From positions 4,588,001 to 4,652,000 of the forward strand of contig CP064963.1 in the NCBI GenBank assembly GCA_016699165.1: 64,000 nt of DNA. The letters are read 5' to 3'. Source of the DNA: Candidatus Melainabacteria bacterium (GTDB lineage: Bacteria > Cyanobacteriota > Vampirovibrionia > Obscuribacterales > Obscuribacteraceae). The translations under genes were made by a program, and so were the position numbers. The notes beneath the pieces were generated by a model. That model ran no database searches. It was not told the DNA's origin and worked only from the letters and a program-made list of their open reading frames with translations. Of the stretch, positions 34,701 to 41,802 are shown one piece after another; within the stretch, counting starts at the first letter, position 1; each line of letters opens with the position of its first letter.

Positions 34701-35258
34701 TTATAGGCGCCAGGTCAAGCTACTTAGCGCTGCATCAAATACTTCGCGCGAGTTTATAAAATCGTCTGTATCGAGAGACTGCAAATAAAGTTCTTCGACT
34801 ATTTGACCAGCAACGCCAGCGGGATAAACGATGCCATCATAAAAATAGTCGTTCGAGAATTGTCCTTCAACGCGCAAGACTGGCTTGGGTCCTAATTTCT
34901 CCACTGAAATCTTATTGAGGAAGAAAGATGGTCCTTCGATACTTCCTTTTTCATGTTGATTGGTATACTGGTTATCACCAGTGGTGGCAACGCCCATCAC
35001 TGTATGTAGTGCCACTATTTCGTCGCTCGATAATTCTTGGCCGTGTTTTTCTTTCAGTACATATCGAAGAATTTGACGCGAGGCGTTATCGATTGGCATG
35101 CCCCGCCCCTTGAAGACAATCTGGGTGTTGGGCATGGCGGTAGAAGTATAGTTAACTTCCCAGCTCATCCCAGGAGACATTGGGCGCCCATTGTCCTGAG
35201 ACTGCCAACTGTCGGGCAGCTCCATGGTTTTAATTTGACCAAGATTTTGAACAATCAT
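34701..35258 (-). CDS. unrecognised cytosolic protein
   Basis: 185 residues, no membrane segment. An internal ATG at 35225 (MELPDSW) is another possible start. The sequence looks alpha-beta mixed, with 'NTQIVFKGRGMPIDNASRQI' and 'LRVEGQFSNDYFYDGIVYPA'; no catalytic motif stands out. The partner gene at 33450-34694 follows closely. The divergent gap to the HtrA gene (35259-35384) should contain promoters for both directions; the best plus-strand candidate, TTGTAA at 35298, has no good -10 partner. Confidence 0.55.
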   Translation of the reverse strand: MIVQNLGQIKTMELPDSWQSQDNGRPMSPGMSWEVNYTSTAMPNTQIVFKGRGMPIDNASRQILRYVLKEKHGQELSSDEIVALHTVMGVATTGDNQYTNQHEKGSIEGPSFFLNKISVEKLGPKPVLRVEGQFSNDYFYDGIVYPAGVAGQIVEELYLQSLDTDDFINSREVFDAALSSLTWRL

Positions 35259-35384
35259 CCGAATTTTTGCCTCAAAGACGCTGAAATGATAACACGCTTG
35301 TAATAAATCCTGAATAAATCATTAGTTACGGGCACATAAGAGTTGCCAGGGACTTAAATAATAATACGATGGGAGAGTATTTGA

Positions 35385-36536
35385 ATGTCCAGAAATCGCG
35401 AATCGGGAAAAATCGACTTTATATCCATGATGATTGGGTGCCTGCTTGGTGCTCTTGTAATCCTGGTTGGATATGACGTAATCCAGCGTATGCCCAACAA
35501 AGCGGCTCAAAACATCGCCACAAGCACTACAACCCGAACTACCTCTTCTAACGGCAATGGCGCCTTTTTGTCCATGGCTGAAAACACTATCGCCGATATT
35601 GCCGAAGAAGCTTCCAAAAGTGTGGTCAATATAAATGTAAGGACAAACGCACAAGTCCATCCCATGCTTCAAATGATGGGTATTGAGATGCCGCCTCAAG
35701 AGGGCGTGGGCTCAGGGATTATCGTCAAAAGTAATGGATATATTCTGACTAATTATCACGTGGTGGGAGATGCAAGCGAAATTCTGGTTACTTTGAATGA
35801 CAAGCGTCAGTTCAAAGGCAAAGTGGTCGGTAAAGACGCATATACCGATTTGGCGGCGGTCAAGATTGAAGCAAATGATTTACCTGTAGCCAAACTTGGT
35901 GTGAGTAAAACGCTTCGCCCTGGTGATTGGGTGATTGCAATTGGAAGTCCGATGGGTATCGACCATACCGTAACGATGGGCATCATCAGTGGCGTTAATC
36001 GTAATTTAGTTAACGAAGGTAGTCGCGTTCAGTTGATTCAAACCGATGCTGCTATAAATCAGGGTAACTCTGGTGGTCCACTTATCAATATTCATGGCGA
36101 AGTTGTGGGAATGAACGAATTAATTTTCAATCCACGATTTGCTCAAAACATGTGTTTTGCTATTCCGGTGGATGTTTTTAAGGAAGTATCTGAGCAGTTG
36201 ATTTCAGGACAAAAAGTTCTTCACCCCTGGGTTGGACTTGGAATGCAAGACATAAATGATGACTTGGCTAATGCGATGGGATTGGCCAAAAATACGCATG
36301 GCGTCGTTGTTATTCAAGTTGTACCAGATAGTCCCGCCGAACAAAGTAACCTGGCTTTGGCAGACGTTATTCAGAAGATAGACGGCAAAGAAGTGACTAC
36401 TGCCCAAGACGTGAAAGATTTGATTAAAGGTCACAAACCAAAAGATCGAATGACTTTTCTTGTGTTGCGAGCAGGCAAACTGGTGCCGATAGATGTAGTA
36501 GTAGGCGAATTCAAAATGGATGAGCGCAGAAGATGA
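35385..36536 (+). CDS. HtrA/DegP-family serine protease with one PDZ domain
   Basis: 383 residues. A single hydrophobic segment (about 13-30) anchors or exports the protein. The trypsin-like domain has His125 in 'NYHVVGDA', Asp155 in 'YTDLAAVK' and Ser229 in 'QGNSGGPL'. A C-terminal PDZ domain (about 285-370) contains 'GVVVIQVVPDSPAEQ' and 'IQKIDGKEV'. The enzyme degrades or refolds damaged envelope proteins. A strong GGGAG site precedes the ATG. Its stop overlaps the start of the MsrB gene by four bases, so protease and methionine-sulfoxide repair are made together. Confidence 0.92.
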   Translation: MSRNRESGKIDFISMMIGCLLGALVILVGYDVIQRMPNKAAQNIATSTTTRTTSSNGNGAFLSMAENTIADIAEEASKSVVNINVRTNAQVHPMLQMMGIEMPPQEGVGSGIIVKSNGYILTNYHVVGDASEILVTLNDKRQFKGKVVGKDAYTDLAAVKIEANDLPVAKLGVSKTLRPGDWVIAIGSPMGIDHTVTMGIISGVNRNLVNEGSRVQLIQTDAAINQGNSGGPLINIHGEVVGMNELIFNPRFAQNMCFAIPVDVFKEVSEQLISGQKVLHPWVGLGMQDINDDLANAMGLAKNTHGVVVIQVVPDSPAEQSNLALADVIQKIDGKEVTTAQDVKDLIKGHKPKDRMTFLVLRAGKLVPIDVVVGEFKMDERRR

Positions 36537-37063
36537 AAATTGAAAAAATCGTCGTGCCCGTAGTCGCTTTCATTATGCTAGCTGGCGGTTGTGGTGCTAA
36601 AGAAAAGCAAGTATCAAAGATTGAGAAAACCGAAAACAAGGCAGGAGTAAAAATGTCACAAGACAATAAAACACAAAAAACAAAAGAAGAATGGCAGACC
36701 TGTCTCACTCCCGAAGAATATAAAATCGCTCGCGAGAAAGGCACCGAGATGGCTTTCACTGGCAAATATTATAATCACCATGAAGAAGGCGTCTACAAAT
36801 GCATTTGTTGTGGTGCAGAGTTGTTTGATTCTAAGCATAAATTTGATTCGGGCACCGGCTGGCCTAGTTTTTATCAACCCACCAAAGACCAGAATGTCGG
36901 TGAAGTTGAAGATAAGTCGCATGGTATGCGTCGGGTCGAAGTCATTTGCACCAAATGCGATGCCCACCTTGGTCACGTTTTTGAAGATGGTCCCAAGCCA
37001 ACTAACTTGAGATATTGCATTAATTCAGCGTCTTTGAAATTTGACCCCGCCAAGAAAGACTGA
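36533..37063 (+). CDS. msrB: peptide methionine-(R)-S-oxide reductase, lipoprotein form
   Basis: 176 residues. The N-terminus 'MKIEKIVVPVVAFIMLAGGC' looks like a lipoprotein signal with Cys20, though the box is not ideal. The MsrB domain occupies about 50-174: 'CICCGAELFDSKHKFDSG' and 'GTGWPSFYQP', zinc cysteines (two Cys-x-x-Cys pairs, one in 'CTKCDAHLGHVF') and the catalytic Cys in 'RYCINSASLKF'. It repairs the R-form of methionine sulfoxide. A second start at 36653 has a much better ribosome site and gives a cytosolic protein of normal MsrB length. The gene overlaps the HtrA gene by four bases. Confidence 0.92.
   Translation: MKIEKIVVPVVAFIMLAGGCGAKEKQVSKIEKTENKAGVKMSQDNKTQKTKEEWQTCLTPEEYKIAREKGTEMAFTGKYYNHHEEGVYKCICCGAELFDSKHKFDSGTGWPSFYQPTKDQNVGEVEDKSHGMRRVEVICTKCDAHLGHVFEDGPKPTNLRYCINSASLKFDPAKKD
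36643..36655 (+). promoter_or_regulatory. strong internal ribosome site and second ATG within msrB
   Basis: AGGAG at 36643-36647 lies five bases before an in-frame ATG at 36653. Starting here drops the signal peptide and linker and yields a 136-residue MsrB. The upstream start at 36533 has only a weak site. Confidence 0.5.
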
Positions 37064-37086
37064 AATATCTGCCTTCGCTTAGAGAT

Positions 37087-37146
37087 GCCTTTTTTCCAAA
37101 AAAGTTGAACGTAAGTATTACGGGACGTTTCACTTAGGGTTGGCCC
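37087..37146 (-). repeat. dispersed roughly 60-bp repeat, copy B
   Basis: Its complement matches copy A (25440-25498) with roughly three quarters identity by hand alignment, and copy C more loosely. The arms TAAGTA (37112-37117) and CACTTA (37131-37136) are 13 bases apart. It also contains CTTTTTTCCAAAAAAG, a weak stem. The repeat covers the stop codon of the CPBP gene and part of the convergent gap after msrB. Confidence 0.6.
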
Positions 37147-38015
37147 TTTTTGCTTTCAGGCACATGCAAATTGTTGTTCGATTTTGCGTAGCGCAATAAT
37201 ATAAAGCCGGTTATTAAGCCAGTTGCGACAGTGATATAGCTTGATTCCATCCCCATTGGAAATCCTGGCAAAAACAATCCTGGTTGATAATGACCGGTAA
37301 AAAGTGATGGCAAGAAATGAATTTGTCCTTCTTTGGCACCAAAAATTGAAGTCTCAAATAAATTCCATGACCAGTGAATTCCAATTGGAATCCAGAGAGA
37401 GCGGCGAATCAAAAATGCTGCGTTGAGCAGAAACCCAGCTTCAATTGCCAGAAATAGACATGCTAAAGGTTTGTAGTCTTCGGCAATTCCATCGAGTCTG
37501 TTTAACATATGAAAAAAACCAAACATCAAAGATGTTATGACTATGGACCATTTGGTGCCAAAGCCTTTTTCAATAGTTGAAAATATAAATCCGCGGAAAA
37601 TTAGTTCTTCAGCCATTCCCACGAAAAGGAAAAATATCAGTGGAACAGCAAAATTGATATTTAGATTTATAGTTGGATCAGGAAGATAACCGCCACCAAG
37701 ATAAGTGAGCGCTATGGTAACCGACATGAATACAGCTCCAATGCTGAATCCAAGCAGAATATCTAAACCCCACTTACTAGATGCGAAAACATCTGAAAGT
37801 TTTGTGCTCTTGCGTAGCAGTTGAGTGACAAAGACTGCTAAAGCGATTGTGGCGAAGAATAGAAATTCAAAGATAATGTAGTATTTTGCATCGTCTAGTT
37901 TGACTTTTACTGTAAATAGGTCAAAACCAATTCTGGTCACCAGATAAAACAAATATAGAAAAACAGAAAACACTGCCATGTCGATTAGCGATTTCAATTT
38001 TGGTTTGATATTCAT
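37134..38015 (-). CDS. CPBP/CAAX-family intramembrane metalloprotease
   Basis: 293 residues from the ATG at 38015, which shares one base with the stop of the glycosyltransferase gene; the longer frame from 38123 lies within that gene and is rejected. About eight membrane helices. Motif 1 is 'AEELIFRGFIFS' (Glu-Glu-x3-Arg), motif 2 'LMFGFFHMLNR' (His), motif 3 'IGIHWSWNLFE' (His-x3-Asn), the metal and catalytic residues of the Abi/CAAX protease family. Prokaryotic members process peptides or protect against bacteriocins, and the substrate here is unknown. The tail overlaps repeat copy B. Confidence 0.85.
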   Translation of the reverse strand: MNIKPKLKSLIDMAVFSVFLYLFYLVTRIGFDLFTVKVKLDDAKYYIIFEFLFFATIALAVFVTQLLRKSTKLSDVFASSKWGLDILLGFSIGAVFMSVTIALTYLGGGYLPDPTINLNINFAVPLIFFLFVGMAEELIFRGFIFSTIEKGFGTKWSIVITSLMFGFFHMLNRLDGIAEDYKPLACLFLAIEAGFLLNAAFLIRRSLWIPIGIHWSWNLFETSIFGAKEGQIHFLPSLFTGHYQPGLFLPGFPMGMESSYITVATGLITGFILLRYAKSNNNLHVPESKKGQP

Positions 38016-38740
38016 TAGCGATATTTGCCAGCTAATTTGCGCATCATAATTAAAAGCAAATCGCGACCAGAGCGCATGGTATCTAGATAAATGCGCACAG
38101 TAGATCCGGGGCGATCTTGCCAATCAACATAGATTTTTTCTATTTTGTATTTTTTAATATTGGCAATAGTCAGAATTTCAAGATCAAACAAAAATCTGTT
38201 GATAGTCATCTTTTTGAAAATATCAACTGCCACTTCGCGCTTGAATAATTTAAATCCAGCTTGTGTGTCTCGAACTCCCGGTAAAACAAAATTACCTATG
38301 ACAAATCTTGAGATAGACGCAATTAGTCGCCGACCAAAGCCAGGATACTTTTCGTCTTTGGATCTTTGAGCGATGGCGATGTCTGCGCCTTCTTCGATTG
38401 CTTCGATAAACTGGTTCAATATATTTGGCAAGTAAGATAAGTCAGAGTCTGTATAAACTACGAGATCTTGAGCTGCTTTTAGGACACCTGTTTGAACAGC
38501 CTTTCCTTTGCCTTGATTTATTGGCAGTTCAATCACTTCAAGTGTACAGTTTGAAGAGGCTTGCAAACTGCTTCTAGCCATTTCTGCTGTATTGTCTGTG
38601 CAACCGTCGCAAACGAGAATAATTTCTGAGTTAGGATAGTTTTCGTTTAAATAGCTGGACCAGGCCGTGATGGTGCCACCGATTCTGCCCGATTCTTGAA
38701 AAGCAGGAATAATAACTGAAATTCTGCGATAATCGCTCAT
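38015..38740 (-). CDS. GT2 polyprenyl-phosphate glycosyltransferase (DPM1/Alg5-like)
   Basis: 241 residues. The GT-A fold shows 'SVIIPAFQESGRIGGTI', 'CDGCTDNTAEMA', the metal-binding 'VYTDSDLSYLP' and the substrate motif 'RDTQAGFKLFKRE', as in enzymes that move mannose or glucose from a nucleotide sugar to dolichyl or undecaprenyl phosphate. There are no C-terminal membrane helices, as in DPM1. The product could feed the GT-C-type membrane proteins in this window (424-2040, 38762-40063, 54937-56453). It overlaps the CPBP gene by one base and lies back-to-back with the GT87-like gene. Confidence 0.88.
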   Translation of the reverse strand: MSDYRRISVIIPAFQESGRIGGTITAWSSYLNENYPNSEIILVCDGCTDNTAEMARSSLQASSNCTLEVIELPINQGKGKAVQTGVLKAAQDLVVYTDSDLSYLPNILNQFIEAIEEGADIAIAQRSKDEKYPGFGRRLIASISRFVIGNFVLPGVRDTQAGFKLFKREVAVDIFKKMTINRFLFDLEILTIANIKKYKIEKIYVDWQDRPGSTVRIYLDTMRSGRDLLLIMMRKLAGKYR

Positions 38741-38761
38741 AAGTCAATTCACTTGGAAGAC

Positions 38762-40063
38762 ATGGACAAGGATCGAATTCCTCTACAGTATAAGTTGGCG
38801 GCGATACTATCGGTATTCATGCTTGCAGTGCCAATTATTATAGGCTTAAGATACCAGGAAATCATGCAAGCCAGCGACTTCTCCATGACATTTTATGTTG
38901 TGGGAAACATGATTGCGCATGGCAAGCTTCAGGACATTTATCCGCCCCTGCAAGCGACATCGCTCATTCATACTCCGTTTGATAATTATGCCCACCAATT
39001 GCTCGAAAAGCTGCCTGCGCGAAATGTCGCCATTTACATGTATAGTCCGCTTACAGCCATTTTGTTTGCACCTTTTGGTCTCCTTAATCCGGTTGTGGCG
39101 CTGGCTCTCTGGCAGAGCATAATCGTGGTCTGTGCGCTTGCTTGCATCCCACTGCTTGTGCCGTTTGAGTCTCTAAAGAGTGCTTTGACCAAGACCAAAC
39201 ATTTAGGCTGGGTGGCACTTTTCGCTCCGGTAATTCAACAAATCCTGATTGGACATCTGAGTATTCCTCTTGGAATGTTGCCTTTGTGTCTGGGATATTT
39301 TTTCCTTGCAAAAGGAAAAGATTTTTTCGCCGGTTGTATATGGGCGCTTTTGTTTTTAAAGCCGCAGTTTTTGCCTGCGGCTCTTTTATTTGTTGGTTGC
39401 TTTACTCTTACAAAAAGATGGCATTTGCTTTTAGGCTTTGCATCAGGTTCTGTGGCTATAACTTTGTTGACTGTTTTATCTTTAGGACCAGAAGCGCTCA
39501 TGCACTGGTATCAAAGTCTAAAATTTAGCGATACTATTTTTACAAATCCTGTCTACAACTATCCGCATTATTTAGCTGTCTCAATACCATCTGTGGTGCT
39601 ACAGCTTTTGCCTACGGCACAGACTGGAGTGGCTAAAATAGTGCTTTATTCTATTGCTGCCTTGCTTGGAGTTTTTACTTTGATAGTTTGCACCAAGTTA
39701 CTCAGTAAGCTTGGTAAAGAGCAGGCCTTACCCATGATTTTGATACTTTCGGTGCTGGTACTACCTCTGGTGTTACCGCATTTTCTCTATTATGATCTTT
39801 GTTGTTTTGTCGCAGTAGCCTTAATTGTTCAAAGCGACGCCCTGCCAAAATCCATTGAGCCGCAGTTCAAGCGCCTAATGCTCGGTTTGTACGCAGCTAT
39901 AAATTTGTATTTTGTCTACTTTTTTGCAACAAATTTAAAAGGCACACACTCGATTGCGCCTGTGATACTTGTTTTAATTTTGACTCTAGCTTTCGCTTAT
40001 GCTGTAGCAAAATTCTCCAAACTTAGTTCTAATTCTAAAAGCGACAAATCTAACATTATTTAG
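38762..40063 (+). CDS. GT87/DUF2029-like membrane glycosyltransferase
   Basis: 433 residues from the ATG at 38762, four bases after GGAAG; TTG at 38753 overlaps that site and is less likely. About ten to eleven helices. The first loop 'SDFSMTFYVVGNMIAHGKL' and 'DIYPPLQATSLI', then 'YMYSPLTAILFAPFGLLNP', matches the GT87/DUF2029 pattern (D-F-x-x-Y-x-A-x6-G, then Y-x-Y-x-P-x6-P). Known relatives are polyprenyl-phosphate mannosyltransferases of actinobacterial lipoglycans. It is divergent from the GT2 gene, which could provide its lipid-linked sugar. Confidence 0.75.
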   Translation: MDKDRIPLQYKLAAILSVFMLAVPIIIGLRYQEIMQASDFSMTFYVVGNMIAHGKLQDIYPPLQATSLIHTPFDNYAHQLLEKLPARNVAIYMYSPLTAILFAPFGLLNPVVALALWQSIIVVCALACIPLLVPFESLKSALTKTKHLGWVALFAPVIQQILIGHLSIPLGMLPLCLGYFFLAKGKDFFAGCIWALLFLKPQFLPAALLFVGCFTLTKRWHLLLGFASGSVAITLLTVLSLGPEALMHWYQSLKFSDTIFTNPVYNYPHYLAVSIPSVVLQLLPTAQTGVAKIVLYSIAALLGVFTLIVCTKLLSKLGKEQALPMILILSVLVLPLVLPHFLYYDLCCFVAVALIVQSDALPKSIEPQFKRLMLGLYAAINLYFVYFFATNLKGTHSIAPVILVLILTLAFAYAVAKFSKLSSNSKSDKSNII

Positions 40064-40081
40064 ATGTCTTTTACAAAGTTA

Positions 40082-40112
40082 GTGCCGGAGGCCGGCCTGC
40101 GGCCTGCGGCAC
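40082..40112. repeat. GC-rich imperfect palindrome in a convergent gap (terminator or REP-like)
   Basis: GTGCCG-x-AGGCCG and CGGCCT-x-CGGCAC pair over 12 of 13 positions around a 5-base loop. It is far richer in G+C than the surroundings and lies between the ends of two convergent genes. No T-run follows on either strand, so a REP-like element is as likely as a terminator. Confidence 0.55.
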
Positions 40113-40139
40113 TATGCAATGAGCTAGACTCGGATCTTG

Positions 40140-41459
40140 TTAGAAAGAAGCTTGTCTTGGAGACTCGTTAAATGCTTTGACTAACTCGCTGACGTTTGGC
40201 GAGTCTTCGCCATAAATGGCTTTGGCTGTTTCGATTGCGCTTTCGCGATAAATTTCGCTTTCCACTTTGTTGTTTTGCAAAGACGAAAGTTTAGCTAATT
40301 CCATTAATGATTCCACAATGTCTGGATGTTCGCTTCCAAGAATCTTATATCTTATTTCAAGTACACGCTTATAGATGTGTTCGGTCTCTTCGAAATGTCC
40401 AGCTTTTCGAATCAAGTGCCCAAGCTGCATAAGCAAGTTCAATGTCTCTGGGTGTTCTTCACCAAACAAGACTTCGGTTATACGCAATGCTCTTCTTAGT
40501 GCCGCTTCCGATTTTTCGTAGTCTTCTATTTGAGCGCAAAGAGTTCCTGTTTTTCTAAGTAAGCCAATAATTGCTTTCTTTGGTGGATCTTTCAATTTTT
40601 CCATTGATGCAAGCGATTGCTGATACAGCTCGTCTGCAGCGTCAAACTTTTTGATTTCAACTAATTGCTCAGCAAGTGATTTGATTCGCCCAAGCATTCG
40701 TCTAAACGGGTCAGACTGTGGATTGTGCAGTGTCAGCTTAAATGCTCTGAGTACATAAGGACATGCTTCTTCCAATAATTTGTGTTCAAGAAGATCGTCT
40801 GTAAGCTCATCAAGCATATTGAAATAATTTTCAATATTATCTCCAAACTCTGCTTCAGCTTTTTGCAAGAAACTTTGCGAAATGCGCTCACGCCCTTCTA
40901 AAGTTTCTTCTTTAGAAATAGCAATGATGACTTTAGCTTGACCTCGTGTTCTTCCTGCACTTCCCGATGGATTGCAAATCAGTCTTACTGCCGATGTGAA
41001 TTCATCTGTTGGAATTACTGGCAAGGCATCGGATGAATTCATTTCAGGTAAATTGGGAGCAAAATCACTTCTGATTTCTTGAAATGGTTGAGGTTTTGGT
41101 TGCGGCTTCTGCGGTTGTTGCTGAATCTGTTGGGGTGCTGGCTTGGGTGGTGTCTGTTGTGGCAATGACTGCTGCGATTGCCTTTGTTCTTCAGAGATGG
41201 TTTCGAATTTTTTGTTTACTTCTTCTTGAGTTTCTTTCAACAAATCAGTGAGCGATGCTAGTTGATGGAAAGTGGTGGCACCCACTTTTTTGGATAATTC
41301 CTGTTGCATATTATCCAGGCTTTTCAACAAATCCTGGCGCATCTTACTTATTTCTTCGTACGTACGTTGGTTGCGTTTGGTTGATACTACGTACAATACC
41401 ACTGCCACTGAGACTGATATTACACTTAGAACCAACGCCGACAACTCTACAAAATTCAT
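40140..41459 (-). CDS. membrane-anchored coiled-coil protein with kinesin-light-chain-type TPRs
   Basis: 439 residues. An N-terminal membrane helix ('ALVLSVISVSVAVVLYVV') is followed by a coiled coil to about residue 95, a Gln/Pro-rich linker (about 96-125) and helical repeats. Residues about 290-430 are TPRs of the kinesin light chain type: 'YEKSEAALRRALRITEVLFG', 'EEHPETLNLLMQLGHL', 'EETEHIYKRVLEIRYKILG' and 'SEHPDIVESLMELAKL'. Its ATG overlaps the stop of the Hpt gene, so it is the last gene of the chemosensory cluster. It may be a scaffold or output-linked protein, an inference from its position. Confidence 0.75.
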   Translation of the reverse strand: MNFVELSALVLSVISVSVAVVLYVVSTKRNQRTYEEISKMRQDLLKSLDNMQQELSKKVGATTFHQLASLTDLLKETQEEVNKKFETISEEQRQSQQSLPQQTPPKPAPQQIQQQPQKPQPKPQPFQEIRSDFAPNLPEMNSSDALPVIPTDEFTSAVRLICNPSGSAGRTRGQAKVIIAISKEETLEGRERISQSFLQKAEAEFGDNIENYFNMLDELTDDLLEHKLLEEACPYVLRAFKLTLHNPQSDPFRRMLGRIKSLAEQLVEIKKFDAADELYQQSLASMEKLKDPPKKAIIGLLRKTGTLCAQIEDYEKSEAALRRALRITEVLFGEEHPETLNLLMQLGHLIRKAGHFEETEHIYKRVLEIRYKILGSEHPDIVESLMELAKLSSLQNNKVESEIYRESAIETAKAIYGEDSPNVSELVKAFNESPRQASF

Positions 41460-41800
41460 TCCAGATAGTGCCCCAAAAACTCCTCGGTTTCAGTGAAGGC
41501 TTGACTCAGTTCAGGTAGTCGAATCTTGACATCGTCGACTTTTCCGGTTGATACTAAAACCTCAATGTCTGAAGCTATTTTTTCACATTTATTCGCCATA
41601 ATCACGCGACAACAACCTTTTAACATATGGGCGTGTTTGCGACAGGCTTCTAGATCGCCTGATGTCAAAGCATTTGCGATTTTAGCCACGATATCATTGG
41701 TATCTTCTAAGAAGGCCGCAGCAAGTTCTTTAGCCGTTTCGACATCAAACTCTTCTTCCAGTTTTTCTATTTCAACATGAGCCTGTGATGGTGAATTCAT
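41456..41800 (-). CDS. stand-alone histidine phosphotransfer (Hpt) protein
   Basis: 114 residues, a single four-helix Hpt domain. The phosphoacceptor His58 is in 'KHAHMLKGCCRV', the canonical A-H-x-L-K-G. It would pass phosphoryl groups between the hybrid CheA and the receiver domains in this cluster. It lies 2 bases after the large PAS/REC gene whose own C-terminal Hpt-like domain lacks the histidine, so this protein probably supplies the missing site. Confidence 0.88.
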   Translation of the reverse strand: MNSPSQAHVEIEKLEEEFDVETAKELAAAFLEDTNDIVAKIANALTSGDLEACRKHAHMLKGCCRVIMANKCEKIASDIEVLVSTGKVDDVKIRLPELSQAFTETEEFLGHYLE

Positions 41801-41802
41801 TG

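Noticed and set aside
40082..40112. Confident rho-independent terminator
   Set aside because: The hairpin is strong, but no run of T follows on either strand.
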